From positions 7,145,142 to 7,209,141 of the forward strand of contig OX463778.1 of the NCBI GenBank assembly GCA_949825025.1: a DNA stretch of 64,000 nucleotides. Reading direction: 5' to 3'. The stretch is from Siphlonurus alternatus (lineage: Eukaryota; Arthropoda; Insecta; Ephemeroptera; Siphlonuridae). The notes under the pieces were generated by a model. The model searched no databases. It was given only the letters and a program-made list of their open reading frames with translations, and was not told where the DNA came from. Position numbers and translations under genes: made by a program. Positions within the stretch are counted from its first letter, which is position 1. Every line of letters starts with the position of its first letter. This document shows positions 12,137 to 24,365 of the stretch, piece after piece.

Positions 12137-12990
12137 TACTTACCAAAATTTATTTGCAATAATGAGATATCTGTTATACCAGAGGTGAATGAAATTGTAT
12201 AGGGTTAAAGGTAAAGCGGATAGCTCATTATTGTCCATGAGTTTCGGTAGACAGACAGCTCATTATTCCGGATTCAATAGTTCATGATTTTATACTTTTG
12301 AAAAAAACATATAATTTATTGAGTACACGAATATTAAAATTCAAATAAAAAATATTTAAATCAAACATTATTATTTTTTTATAACATTTATCGATCATAT
12401 GAAGTTAATTTATTCCTATTTGGTTTGATTATTCAAATGTGTTTTTTAATGTTTTATTTGAATATGTAATAGTATTTGTTTTTGTATTTTAATGTGAAGT
12501 GTATTTAATATACTGTATATTATGATAAAATAAACATTGCGAATACAAATAATAAAATATAAATTATAATAATATACGTATGGTTAAATAAAGGAGACAA
12601 AAATCAACATTTTAACTAAAATATAAAACATGCATGGTTTTCATCTGGCTTTATAAAATATATATAAATTTTGATTTTGACCCATTAAATAAACTACTCT
12701 GACTGCTTTTTAATCCCAGTGTCGCAAAATTTTATAGAAGCAATAAATATTAAAAATGTACTTTATAAATTTTTCAACCCATTGCCTTTTAAAAGCTTTA
12801 ATATTTATAAATTTCCGTTCTATAACCGTCATTTAATGTAACCTTCATATAATAATAAGTTATAATGTCATATTCTCGATCACACGTGTTATATCATATA
12901 TGACAATATAAGAGGAAGTATGTTGATGTACCGCTAAATAAGGACAGTTGACATCTGCTCTCTATATTACCATATAAGGGAATATCTATA
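12137..12990. other. AT-rich stretch, nothing recognised
   Basis: Extremely AT-rich. A small repeated AGCTCATTATT motif occurs near 12220 and 12260. No gene. Confidence 0.5.
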
Positions 12991-13321
12991 ATGGACAACA
13001 TACATGACATTTTTTTATTGCAGAAATGAATAGAGGGTTTCAAAGTTACGCTACTTTGAATATTTTCAGATTTTTTTGTGACCCGGAACTATTTTTAAAT
13101 AATTATTGAAAGTTCTGTGATTTCTGTTGGCACCACTGCAGCCTTAATAAAAAGGATAGAGACTGGACGCCTATTGACGCCTCCAGAGGGCGTGGCCGCA
13201 CTTTCAATAATTATTTAAAAATAGTTCTGGCTCTCAAAAAAATCTGAAAGAATTCAGAGTAGCATAATTTGGTACCCTCTATTCATTTCTGCAATAAAAA
13301 AATTTCATGCATGTTGTCCAT
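12991..13321. mobile_element. MITE family I, TA target duplication
   Basis: A 331-bp foldback flanked by TA. Both arms carry ATGGACAACAT-like ends, then TTTTTTATTGCAGAAATGAA and TAGAGGG, then AATTATTTAAAAATAGTTC. The centre is GC-richer (GACGCCTCCAGAGGGCGTGG). Outer ends differ from the 30610/61318 copies, so this is a subfamily. Confidence 0.75.
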
Positions 13322-13323
13322 TA

Positions 13324-14933
13324 TTATTATGTATGTATTTATTTCTCATGTGGCTGTACATAATACAATAACATAGAGACAAAAAAACTTAAAAAAAACT
13401 TAAAAATTAAACATAATACAGTATTAAATGCACTTAGAATTATCAATAAAATTAAAACAGACATTATACATGTAACATACATAATTATGTTAGATTCTAG
13501 CTATAAATAGGATTGGTGAGATGCAATGTGAACACAATTCTTACATCGCTTCTCTGGTGACAAGCATCTCTTATTTGTCACTGTGATGGAGATGTATTGT
13601 AAAATTATTTTATAATGTGCTTTGTCATTCACAATTAATAATGTAAAATATTATAATTATACAATATTACATTTATGGTACTAATTATTCCCTCCTCCAC
13701 ACTTTCATGTTAAATTTTGAATTAACGTTTAGTAATTAATTAATAATTTTCTCAAAAATTTTAAATTTTACTTAACAAAGTGTTCATCTGATTTAAGTAC
13801 CTCATAAAAAGCCTCAAGTCGTCTGCGGAAACCTATATAACATTTTTTTTATTGCTTAAATAGAGGATGCCAAATTATTACGCTACTCTAATTTACTAAT
13901 TTTTATAAATCCGGAATTTTTATTAACATTATTTTTTGAAAGTTCCCCCACGTTCCTTGGAGACATTTAGATAGTATCATTTTAATGCTACAGGCTGAAC
14001 AATTAATAATATTGCTTACAAATTATTCTCATTTTTGGAAATTTAAAAAGAAAATATGCTTATTTTTATTTATTAATTAACATTCAATTTCAAAATTTCA
14101 AGTGGGTTGTCCCTTGATGAAATTTGTTCAAAAGTCTCAAGTTCATTAAGGACTTTAATCCTTACCCGGTTATATCTTTATATACCTTTGTTTTATAATA
14201 ATTGAATACCTCCAACTTTAGTAATATGAAATAAAGATCTCTAAGACATAAAAAATCTTCATTCGATATCGATGATAAACCCTTGTTGGTGATTCACCGC
14301 TTTATGATTGTAATACTTATTGTGACTCCACCATGTTTATAATGTTCTCAATCTTTCGAGTGCTCGCACATTCATTTCCCCGTGTTCCCAATACCATCAG
14401 TCTCTAGCACCCTAGCGCCATCCGCACTTTTACACAGTACACTGTCAAAAATATTCGACATTTTTTTTTTTACTTATTTTTCTACCACGACTTGCTGTAC
14501 ATTCCTGAATTTGTCTTTTTAAACTGAGGAAACCATGGAAACTTCAGATCAGACGGTCGGTGTATGAACTATGAACTACCCAACAAGTTCACATTAGAGG
14601 TGCTCTGCTGAGCACTCATTCATTAAAAATAATCGGAATCAATTAAATTTGTACCTACAATATTTGTTCAATTAAATCCAATTCGTCGGTTTTCATCTTG
14701 TGTTTCCGTTTACTCTCGACTCATGTTTCACTAATCAGTCGTTTCAAAAACTCTACCATAGATTGACGACTTAAGACTTATAAAACGGTTCAAATAGGAT
14801 AGAAATTGATGGTTACTAAGAGAAATTAAGGAAAATCATGAATTTGGTGCAATGGCTAAATTAAAAGTTATAAAATATTAATTTAACGTGTACATATTAC
14901 AAAAAATTCCACCTTTATAAAATATATAGCCAT
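13324..14933. other. AT-rich stretch with two repeat fragments
   Basis: A partial family I arm lies at about 13838-13945 (TTGCTTAAATAGAGGATGCC then CTACTCTAA). A SINE-body fragment lies at 14520-14585 (CTGAGGAAACCATGGAAAC then GACGGTCGGTG). The rest is unassigned and no gene is supported. Confidence 0.5.
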
Positions 14934-15200
14934 CCTAGTTGAAAAATTACGTCTTCAACTCATCCTTTACACGTCCAAACCTTTTTTTTACTTAAAAAAC
15001 ATATCTTATTTCCTCCTCGCTCAAAGTTAGGATGAAATGAAGACAATATCATTTCTAATATTTTATGCTCAATAAGAGGAAAGAAGAAGTAATCTCGTCT
15101 TTTTTCCTCTTATTCCTTCTAAATTGATGCAAAATAAGAGGGATTTGGATGAAGAGAGAGCTTAATAGCGAATAAAAGATGAAATTTATTTCAACTCAAG
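14934..15200 (+). mobile_element. MITE family D, full length
   Basis: From CCTAGTTGAAAAATTACG to ATTTCAACTCAAG, with the family ACGTCTTCAACTCATCCTTT, TTTTATGCTCAATAAGAGG and GCTTAATAGCGAATAAAAG blocks. Confidence 0.85.
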
Positions 15201-15856
15201 CATTTCATTCTTTTTTTTAAAAAAGGTTTCTTCATAAATTCACTGTATATTATATACCATAACATCAATATTTATTTTTACAGCAAAAATTTTTACAGTG
15301 TAGAACACAGAATTGAAGAGTGAGAAAATTTATGAGTTTTACGAATAAAGTAAGGTAGAATATTATCGAAGCAATATCGGTCAACAAGTTTTTTTTTTTA
15401 GATATAAAAAATATTCACAATAAGAAAGACGTCGCATCATAAAATGTAGTAGTAAAATATACGTAAATAAATTCCATTTCATTGAAATCATATAAAAATA
15501 TATATTTCCTCTTTTACTCAAGAAATACTTATATTTTCAATTTCAATAAAGCTAAAAGTTTTAATGGTATGTATAGGAGGCGTATATTTTAATAAAACTC
15601 CCAGAATTATTATAATTTATAGTTATATATAAATTATAAGGATTTCAACTTTAATTTATAGCCTATATTATAGTTTATTTTCGTATAGCTATATTTTTAT
15701 GTTGTAGTAAAGAGTGGATTCAGACTTCAGGTTTGCCAAATCAATCACAAAAACCAAATTAATATTTAGAGACAGTTGATTAACTTTATTTTGCTTATCC
15801 TATCAAAAATGTAAAAAAGTGGTTTCTATATAACCAGTTATTTAAAAGGCACTTAA
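15201..15856. other. AT-rich stretch, nothing recognised
   Basis: No supported feature. Confidence 0.5.
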
Positions 15857-16050
15857 AGGTGGATTCACATCACATGGGCAAAAGACACGACGTGACGATA
15901 ATTTGACTTATACATGTTGTAAAATTTAACTGTAAACATAATCCAGCATTGCAATGAAAATATCGCTGCATCAACAAGATGGCTGCCATACGATTTCACA
16001 TCAAGTGCGCAATATTCGCATCGAGTCGCGCTAAAAAATTCATCTCTAAA
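15857..16050 (+). mobile_element. Degenerate family A/B-type MITE
   Basis: Opens AGGTGGATTCACATCACATG and later shows GATGGCTGCCATACGATTTC, AAGTGCGCAATATTCGC and GTCGCGCTAAAAAATTCATC. It combines family A ends with a B-like interior. Too decayed to place the right end. Confidence 0.45.
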
Positions 16051-17264
16051 AATTTAAAAATTCACCATGAACTTACGTCAAATCAATTTAAAACAAAATT
16101 TCTGTAATTTTTGCTAAAAACAAAACGCCTATGACATAACACTACAGCTATTTCAAATTTTTGTTTTTTAATTAGTTTCTTTAGTTAAAAAATCTGAAAA
16201 ATAGAGAAATACTTTTTTTAACTCTCCATTTATACTGTATGTTTATTTAGAGTAAGGAAGGATTTATTCTCCATGTATTTTTACCCCCCACCCCTCCTCC
16301 TCTAACCACAGCAAGTGCGCAGTGTCGTAGCAAGTAAAACCTCAACACGTCAGTATTTCATGTGGTGTTTTACAACTCGCGCAATGAATTGCTCTTGACA
16401 TTTTGACATAATACTTAAATAAAAAGTTTTCTGCTATAATAAAAGTTAATATAAGTGAATGCTGTTCAACATTTTTCCCCTCGTGCCGTATAAATCGTAT
16501 GCAGAACAAGCTTATATATGACCAATATTTCAACATTTATTCAGCAAATAAAAATAACAACTTTCTTATTCATTGAACTTTTATTTTTATTACTTAATAA
16601 ATATTTTAAAAAATGAATGAAGGAATTAATGTAAAAGTATAGTAAAATATTACATGGCTATATAGCAAGAATTTTTCTCAATTTTATATTAGTAAATTGA
16701 AAATTATATAGGTATAAAATGTGGAATATACATTTTAATATTAATAATTAATAAAAATATAAAATCATTAAACTAGAATAAATCTATGAGTCAGTGTACT
16801 TGTTCCAAAAAGTGATAATTTAAAAAAAACATGTATTTTCACAACAAGGTTTATATTTCACACATAAAAACTATTTAAAAACAACAAGTACGACAGTATA
16901 CTTATACACTTACCACGTAAGAATTTCATGCATAGAGGGTGCAACTTTTTTTAATGTTAATATAATTCCCTGCATAAAAATTAGAAATTCTCCTCTTGAT
17001 TTGATGACGTGATTACTTTACAAATTCTGAATGGGGTATCTAATGAATACTATAAAGTCAAAATACTTATTTTATATTGTGAGAAAGTGAGCTTAAATGA
17101 AAATTTTATAAATATATAATGACGAGAGTATGCCATTTTGTAACGTAATTATGAATAAGAATAATGAAAAACTTTAATTAATTTTTTTTATTGTATTATA
17201 ATTATAATAATTTCTGTAGAGTATTTAGAGTAATTAATTGTTAAAATTGTTATCATATTTGAAT
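16051..17264. other. AT-rich stretch, nothing recognised
   Basis: One isolated AGCAAGTGCGCAGT motif (16309-16322) recalls the A/B core. Nothing else is assignable. Confidence 0.45.
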
Positions 17265-17390
17265 CCTCCAATACTTCTGATAAACGCTGTTACGTCATAT
17301 AGCCTTGAAAATATTTAAAAAGAAAAGATGTTTTATGACTGTGATGTCACAGCATTTTTCAGGAATTTAACTTGTTATAGATTTAAAAAA
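17265..17390. mobile_element. MITE family H, degenerate
   Basis: Left arm GCTGTTACGTCATATAGCC and right arm GACTGTGATGTCACAGCATT are a decayed inverted pair matching H copies at 60.3-60.75 kb. Confidence 0.5.
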
Positions 17391-17664
17391 AAAATCATAA
17401 AAAATGTAATACATAAATGCCTGTATCTGTTATTGAAATAATATAAAAAATATTTCCAGCAGTCTTTTTTTTTTTATATATAAATGTGCTTTTTGCGTAA
17501 CGTCGTTTTTAAAGAAACTAAAACTAAATTGCTATTTTGTACAATAATAATATACTATTTATTTAATAATTATATAATATTATATGTAGACCAAAAAAGG
17601 TATGGTTGGTTATGATTATTAAAGAATGTTTGAAGAAAAGGCATGTCATGTAAGACGTACTTTG

Positions 17665-17830
17665 TGCTATAGAGAGTGCAAAAGGAAAAAGTATCATGAG
17701 TGTATCTGAAGCATACGTAAAAGAGTATGTAAGAATTGAGTGCTGTGAAAGTCCATTTTTGTAAGGTCGAGGTAATAATGCTGCTGGCTTACCCCGTTAT
17801 GGATATGGTGTCATTATATGAAAGTGTATA
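17665..17830 (+). repeat. Dispersed repeat Q
   Basis: Matches 11946-12136, including GCTATAGAGAGTGCAAAAGG and AATAATGCTGCTGGCTTACC. Confidence 0.55.
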
Positions 17831-18029
17831 TTATTATATTTTCAAGGAAAATAACATTCGCTATATGAGATCTCTTGTCTTATTATGATATTATGTTATG
17901 AAATTTTAAAAATAAGATAAAATTTTAAATTCAAAATATTCTGAATATTTTAAGTATACTCAATTTTTTTCAAGTATAAATTTCATCATGTAATTTAAAA
18001 TTCAAACATCGTAACGCTATATATACAAT

Positions 18030-18330
18030 TTCGTACCTATAGTGCGCTCCCTTTTAAAATCGATGCACAAATTCATGCGAACTCAGGGCTGCGGTTGTGG
18101 CAGGAAGGAGCGTTATAATGAGTCTGTAGCTTGCATGCATCTACTCCTACCTGCACTTACAGCAGCAAAGCCATGGAATTATGACCCGGGGATGGGCGAT
18201 AGCGTGTCCCGATATTTACGGCCTGTATTGGTAATTGGATATGCAAAATGGTAGAATCGAAATTTCATTGGTGGATTTAGGTCACGTGACGGATCACGTG
18301 ATCTGGGTCACTTGATACACGTGAATTTTG
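18030..18330. other. GC-richer unique patch with E-box cluster
   Basis: This patch is clearly less AT-rich than its surroundings and matches no repeat family here. A 70-codon plus frame (18042-18254) is present, with no recognisable domain. Three CACGTG sites lie at 18283-18288, 18295-18300 and 18318-18323. It could be a host regulatory or exonic remnant, but nothing decides it. Confidence 0.35.
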
Positions 18331-18368
18331 TTTTATTTGTTAATTTGTTTAATAAAAAGTTAAACATA

Positions 18369-18664
18369 CCCGAGTTGAAATAAATTTTATCTTTTATTCG
18401 CTATTATTAAGCTCTCTCCTCGTTTCATTTCCTCCTATTTTGCATTATTTTAGAAGAAAAAAGAGGGAAAAAGACGAGATTACGTATTTTTTTTCTTCTT
18501 ATTAAGCATAAAATGTTAGAGAAATATTGTTTCCATTTCATCCTCACTTAATTTTTTACTTAATGCGAGTAAAAAATAATATGTGTTTTAGAGGTAAAAA
18601 GACGTTATAAGATTAAGTTTAGACTTTTAAAAGATGAGTTGAAGACGTAAAATTTCAACTAGGG
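18369..18664 (-). mobile_element. MITE family D, full length
   Basis: Reverse orientation: CCCGAGTTGAAATAAATTTT at the left and AAAATTTCAACTAGGG at the right, with all internal blocks. Confidence 0.85.
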
Positions 18665-19029
18665 CGGTTATGAAATAGTCTGCATCGGACACCAATTTAA
18701 TAAACCCATAATTTTCCACAGCCAAAAAGTACGAAGTTAAAGTGAATGAATCAGTAAAATCCTACAAGGAGCAACTTTAATTCTAGTTGATCGTTCCCCC
18801 CGGAATCGCCCTTCCCAAACGAGTCCTCCGAGAGTATTGGAGATTAGGCCGGTGTGCCCACGGTGGTAATGCAGACAAAGTGCTCCCCCTGGACACTTGA
18901 CCGAGTCGGGTCACGTGTCCAGGATAATGTGACGTGGAATTTATCTCGGCTGAAATTTAGCTTTTCAACGACTTTCTAGATTTGTATGTATGGTGATGAA
19001 AATGAATGATGATGGTAATGTCAGAGTTT
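18665..19029. other. Unassigned, GC-richer core
   Basis: The segment 18780-18960 is less AT-rich and unique in the window. It contains TGGACAC … GTGTCCA inverted around CTTGACCGAGTCGGGTCAC and a CACGTG at 18912-18917. No gene is identified. Confidence 0.35.
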
Positions 19030-19085
19030 GTATGTAGTGGATGATCATGAAAAGGTCATAAGTTCAATTAAAATCAAACATCACA
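19030..19085 (+). repeat. tRNA-like B-box remnant
   Basis: TGTAGTGGATGATCATG followed by AAGGTCATAAGTTCAATT looks like an eroded tRNA-type SINE head similar to 4226-4270. Confidence 0.3.
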
Positions 19086-19124
19086 TGTTTACTTACCATA
19101 TGATGGCAAAAATAAATATTAATA

Positions 19125-19147
19125 TTTATATATATATATATATATAT
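19125..19147. repeat. (TA)n microsatellite
   Basis: About 11 TA units. Confidence 0.9.
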
Positions 19148-19224
19148 TGTTTCTATATTTTAGAAAAATTCATTATATGTTATTATGTAATTTATAAGTA
19201 CTACTAGTACTATCCATGAAAAAA

Positions 19225-19384
19225 TGGGTGTGATTCACGAAGCAGTTAGCCAGGTTTCTAACCACGTTTAGCTTAACCATGCACGTTTAACTAGGTGGTT
19301 TAAAACGTAAAACAGGTATAGTTATAAATATGGTTAAGTTAAACGTGGTTAGAAACCTGGCTAAATACTTAGTGAATCGCGGCT
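19225..19384. mobile_element. MITE family C foldback
   Basis: Inverted arms GGGTGTGATTCACGAAGC … TAGTGAATCGCGGC, each with GGTTTCTAACCACGTTTA. A second C-related piece (GGTTTCTAGCCACGATTAGC … GGTTAGTGAAAAACCTGG) follows at 19385-19470. Confidence 0.7.
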
Positions 19385-19475
19385 AATATATCCAGGTCCA
19401 GGTTTCTAGCCACGATTAGCACCCATCTAACTCAATGACACTAAATATGGTTAGTGAAAAACCTGGAAAATGAAT

Positions 19476-20659
19476 AATTTTTCTTGCATCGCGCTCACTG
19501 TTATTTATATAATTTTGAAAAAACGTGATTTTGCATTAAAAGTTTGTTATAATCAAATCTTAGCTTGTGACCCAAATGGAAGCCATTTTTGCTATAATTA
19601 TTTGTTTTTCCATATGAATGAATAAAAACAGAAATTGCGTTTATTCTGGGGGTAAGCTCTGATTATTTAAGAAGAAACTGTTTCTTAATTATCAGTTATT
19701 GATTTAATTTTTATGTTATTTTTTATCTTTTTTTTTTTTTTACATCCCAAGTTTGTAATAAAGATAAATTCTATAATAATCTAGATATGCTATCATGTGA
19801 AAATTTACTGTTTGAATTTGAATTTGCAGAATTAATTTAAATGCAATATTTTTTATACTTTATCTTTTTTTGCACTATCTTACATTATAGTATTTTATGC
19901 ACGATAAAGTAGTGCTAAATTACATGCTTAATAAATTACTCGATAAAATTTCTTCATGCATGAAATTACATTTTTAAGTTATTTTTTTTTACTCAAGAAT
20001 ATTATAATGGTTAAAATATGCTCCAATATCTTAATAATTATAAGCTCCCCGTTTACTCAGCATATAACGAGTAATATTTCATATTATTAAAATCGATCCT
20101 AGAGAGAGAGAGGTCGTTTTCCATCCGAGCAGAGCGTGTGAACCCCCCCCCCCCTTCTGTGAGTTAAGAGGCTCCGCCACGAAATGCGTGCTGTAATATT
20201 TCGTAAGAGACTTTCAAAGCATTTAAAGGAGACTCATAAATGTAAACGCTGATGTAACGAAAGAAATTTTTAATGAAAATTTCACAATCAGCTGAGTTTT
20301 TAGAAGTCAAATAAATAATGAAAATATAGGCATTTAATAATCATTAAATAAAGCATGCAAGAGATAGATATGTATAGGAAAATAGGTGTTTTGCAAGTTT
20401 AATTTGTAAAGCTATTTAATTTTGTATTGTTCTACAATATATATAAAAGTAAAATTATTTACTTTCTTTATAATAATTTTTTTTGAAATTAAAAGAAAAC
20501 ATTAATTATATTAAAGTATTTAAGGTTAATTTATCAATGTATCAAGTGAATTAAATCTTGGCAATGAGTTACATGAGATGTACGAGATAGCAGTGACTCT
20601 CGTGAACTATCAGTGACTTTCTTTAGTGATCTGTTATTGATGGCCGTGATATTTTAACT

Positions 20660-20660
<1 letters not shown>
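19476..20660. other. AT-rich stretch, nothing recognised
   Basis: Contains a poly-C run at about 20142-20153 beside a short GC-richer patch (20120-20200). No gene. Confidence 0.45.

Positions 20661-20662
<2 letters not shown>

Positions 20663-20709
<47 letters not shown>
20663..20709. repeat. (GA)n microsatellite
   Basis: About 23 GA units abutting the left end of a family B MITE. Confidence 0.95.
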
Positions 20710-20711
<2 letters not shown>

Positions 20712-20717
<6 letters not shown>

Positions 20718-20944
20718 TTTTCCATGGAGCGATGTCGAGCGGGGCTTGGCGGAGTGAGAGAGGCACACTTGCTTCAATATCTTATATGGCGGCCATATTA
20801 GCTTGAAAAAATCGCGGCGGGATTTAATCGTTGCGGGGAAGCAATATTTTTTCACGCCAACATGGCCGCCATACAATATTAAAGCAAGTGCGCCTTTCTC
20901 GCCACGCCAAGCCTCGCTTGACATCGCTCCATAGAACAGTACCT
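20712..20944. mobile_element. MITE family B, best-preserved copy
   Basis: A 233-bp foldback: left AGGTGCTTTTCCATGGAGCG, right GACATCGCTCCATAGAACAG then TACCT. Internal arms carry ATATGGCGGCCATATTAGC and ACATGGCCGCCATACAAT with AAGCAAGTGCGCCTTTCTCG. AAA on both sides may be the target copy. Confidence 0.8.
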
Positions 20945-20974
20945 AAAAAAGAGGGCGGGAGAGAATGGTAGAAA

Positions 20975-21025
20975 AGATAGAGAGGAGGGAGGGAGAGAGA
21001 GAGAGAAAAAAAAAAAGAGAGAGCT
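20975..21025. repeat. GA-rich simple repeat
   Basis: Imperfect GA/GGA tract with a short poly-A. Confidence 0.85.
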
Positions 21026-21965
21026 TGCCAAAACCTCTCACACCGATTACAAACCGAAATACTGAGACTCCACTTTATATCGTTTCAATACAAATCACGG
21101 CGTTTCGACTTAAAAACGTGAAATAAATTATATTGATGGTAAAGCAACTTTACAATCTGCGAGAAAATATTTTTCATGTTTTCTTTTAAAAAAGTTGGCA
21201 ATGTTTTGATTTGTGATGTGAAAGTTTGTCTTAAGTGCGTTCCAACAAAACAGTAAAGCCACTTCAGTAAAGTACATTTCTCCACACTACATATAATATA
21301 GACATGGTACGTTAACTTTTAGAGGGGATTTGCATGAAGCTTGACTTTGTACTAATGGATAAGCTAAGTATATTCGGCTCATTAAGTCAAATAGAATCTG
21401 ACATTTGTTTTTTTAAAAAAACTTATTTTTAATTAATAACATGCAAAAATCTTTTAATTTTTAAATTCTTTTACTTAAGTTTTTGTTTAATAAATTTGTC
21501 ACTATAAAGAAACTAATGTTTTCTTGTTGAACTTTTAAGACGACAAGTAAAAAAAAGTGTAAAACCATTTTAAGTAATCCTCTTAACTTCGTTGTTTAGT
21601 TCCTTACTGTTACTATAGAGGCGCTATATTCAAGTATTTTTTATAAAGGTAGAGTAGAAACTTTTTTTTTATAAATATACTCCTGGTGTATCCATTTCAA
21701 CACGTTTCCGGCACTCAAGCCTTCTTCCTTTTCTGTAAGGAAACGTTTCTAGAGTTTCTCTCTGCATGTAACGTAGCTTGCGGCTTCTCATGTTATCTTA
21801 GGCCTGGGCGTTCTAAGATGAAAAGCAGCTCTTTAAAGTGGACGCAAAATGGACCTAGTATATAAACGTTGTCACGCTTTGCATTTGTAAGGAGAAACTG
21901 CTACTACTCAGTATTCAAGCATCATAAAGTGCTACCGCAAATATACCACCCACGTTACAAAATGA
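21026..21965. other. Unassigned stretch
   Basis: AT-rich, with a somewhat GC-richer segment at 21690-21960. TCATGTTATCTTAGGCC at 21788 recalls TTATGTTATCTTAGGGACC at 22677, possibly an unnamed repeat. No gene is supported. Confidence 0.35.
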
Positions 21966-22130
21966 AAGGATAGAGCCAAAAAGTGGCGTGAGTTCAAACC
22001 CCACTTCGGCAAAAAAAAAAAAAAAAAAAAATGCAATAGTTCCCGATAAAAATCAGAGTTGCGTAATTTTGCACCCTGTATCCATTTTTGCAATAAAAAA
22101 CTTTGAGGTCAGTACTCTATTGTGAAAGCA
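21966..22130 (+). mobile_element. MITE family I, 3' half
   Basis: Contains the family B-box-like GAGTTCAAACCCC, a poly-A run (22010-22031), then AATTTTGCACCCTGTATCC and TTTGAGGTCAGTACTCTATT, the family right end. Confidence 0.65.
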
Positions 22131-22961
22131 ATAAAGTATGACATGAATCAAGTACAGAGTTTTTAATTAAAAATAAAGAAATTTTTACTCTTTCACCTAA
22201 TAATATAAACCTTTTAAATTAATATTCTAATTATATACAAAATTATGTAATTTTGATAATTTTCTAAGATAATTTTTAACAGTCAATAAATAAAATAATT
22301 AACATATATTCCAGATGAGAAGTTTTTGACCTAAATTATTATTACATAAACTTTTCATTTTATAACATTTTTTGTTAATTAAGAATTACTTGTTTAATCA
22401 AATAAAATTTGAATATAAATTGTTATATCCAAGTTTTTAAGACAATAGTATTCTTCAAACAAAAGAATGATGACTCAGAATATAAAAAAAAATAACAACC
22501 AGTTTTATTATTTGAAGAGATAGCGCCTTAGTGGGTATGCAACTTTTTGTACTTTTACGAGAAGCGGGTTGCATAAACATCTCTTTTAGCAGGCGCTTTA
22601 GCTTCGTGAAAAATGGAGTGAACATCAACGCTCAGGCTGCTTGCAGTGTTACTTTGCTCCATCTACTTATCTTAGCTTATGTTATCTTAGGGACCTTAAT
22701 CGTTTCATCCCTCTTCTTGGCCTTAGTAAAACTCTGTAGTAGCTATTAAGGAGAGAAGGTTAAGTTTTGGAAACAAACTGATAATAGATTCATATCATTA
22801 AACAAATTACCATGTACTGAGTGAAATGTTGCAAATAATACTAGTTAATAGTAATACTGCATGATGATTTTACAGTACAGTGTTTCCAAAATGGAATATG
22901 ATAAATTGGGAATGATATGAACTAATAATAAATATATATTATGAAATATGTACTATACATA
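22131..22961. other. AT-rich stretch, nothing recognised
   Basis: The 72-codon frame at 22531-22749 is rich in hydrophobic residues near its end, but has no recognisable family or gene signals. Confidence 0.4.
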
Positions 22962-23085
22962 CACTCGTCGCCTCGGAAAATTTCTCTTTGCAGCCTTGTT
23001 AATCATGCACTATGCCCCGTAAAAATAACACAGGATACGGTGATTGAAAAGGCTGCAAGGGGAAATTTTTTAGAAGCGACTAGGG
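22962..23085. mobile_element. MITE family E, TA target duplication
   Basis: CACTCGTCGCCTCGGAAAAT opens and AAATTTTTTAGAAGCGAC closes, flanked by TA. Confidence 0.8.
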
Positions 23086-23087
23086 TA

Positions 23088-23783
23088 TCATATAATTGGG
23101 ACAGCTAGTGATGCCAAATTTATTAAAAATATAAAATTTATATAAATAATTAAAATAATCAATTCCTATTAAAAAAACATTTGACAGGTGAAATTTAATT
23201 CGATATTCAGTCCAAATTACAGAATATAACAATATTTACAGAACAGAATTTAAATTACTTATTTGCTGAAGACACCCCATAACAGTAATAAAGGCGTCAT
23301 CAACAAATCCGCATTAGACACCATCATGTAAACGCAATGTAAAAATTAATGAATGTTGAGAACAGCTGTTTTTGGTAGCCCTTTAAAATCAAGAAAAGAA
23401 TTAAAGAGACCATATTTAAATTCAGAACAAAAGAATCTTGATTTTTTTACGGAATTATTAAATGAAAATAAAACCCAGCGATGCATATGGAGATTTTATT
23501 TTTTATACTTATTATATCAAACATTGTGCATACTGTAGTAAAACCAATGATTGCATTGCCACAGCCACGATATTCCATGCTTAGAATAATAATAAAAAGT
23601 TTAAAAATTTAATCTCATCAAAGCTTATTATAAAAAAAATCATTACATTTGAAAATATAAGAATTTTTTATTATGAAATTAAATTAAATGTAAATTGCAT
23701 TACTGTGGGAGAGCTACTAGAATACTAAATTTCTAATATGCTGTGGAATTAAGAGGATTTGTGAGTGTAATACCTGCACTCAG
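23088..23783. other. AT-rich stretch, nothing recognised
   Basis: No supported feature. Confidence 0.5.
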
Positions 23784-24179
23784 GTGTGTAAGAGGGGAGA
23801 GAGAAAGAGAAAGTTAGAAGGAGACAAAGAGGCAAAGATACAGGGAGAGAGTGCTAGAAGGAGAGAAAAAGACAGAGAGAGAGTAAAGAGGCAAATAGGT
23901 AGAGAGAGAGAGAGAGAGAGAGAGAATAAAATGTAATTAGAAGGAGCGAAAAACAGAGAGAAAGAGAAGAAAAAGAGATTGGGAAATACAAGTAGAGAGT
24001 GAAGAGAAAGCAAAAGAGGAAAATAAAGGAAAGGAGAAAGCGGATGAGATAGGAAAAAAATACGAGAACGAGAGAGTAAAATATTTATGTATTTATGTAT
24101 TATTATAGCATGTAAAGAGACAAAGATTTAGAAGGAGAGAGAAAGAGACAGAGACAAAGGAAGTAAAAAAAGTGGGGAT

Positions 24180-24216
<37 letters not shown>

Positions 24217-24365
24217 AGGTAATTGGAAGGAGAGAAAAACAGAAAGAGAGAGCATCAGAGAGAAAGAGAGGAAGTTGAAGATATCGGGAGAGAGAGAGAG
24301 AGAAGAGAAAGCAAAAGAGGAAAAGAGAAAGCGGATAAGGAAAGTGAACGAGGGATATATTTATG
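23784..24365. repeat. GA-rich block with imperfect tandem duplication
   Basis: Almost pure purine on this strand. Landmarks AGAGAAAGCAAAAGAGGAAA and GAGAAAGCGGATRAG recur about 300 bp apart (near 24005-24045 and 24305-24340), and TATTTATGTA also recurs, so a roughly 300-bp unit was duplicated and then diverged. Serine/leucine-rich minus-strand frames here are simple-repeat translations. Confidence 0.75.
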
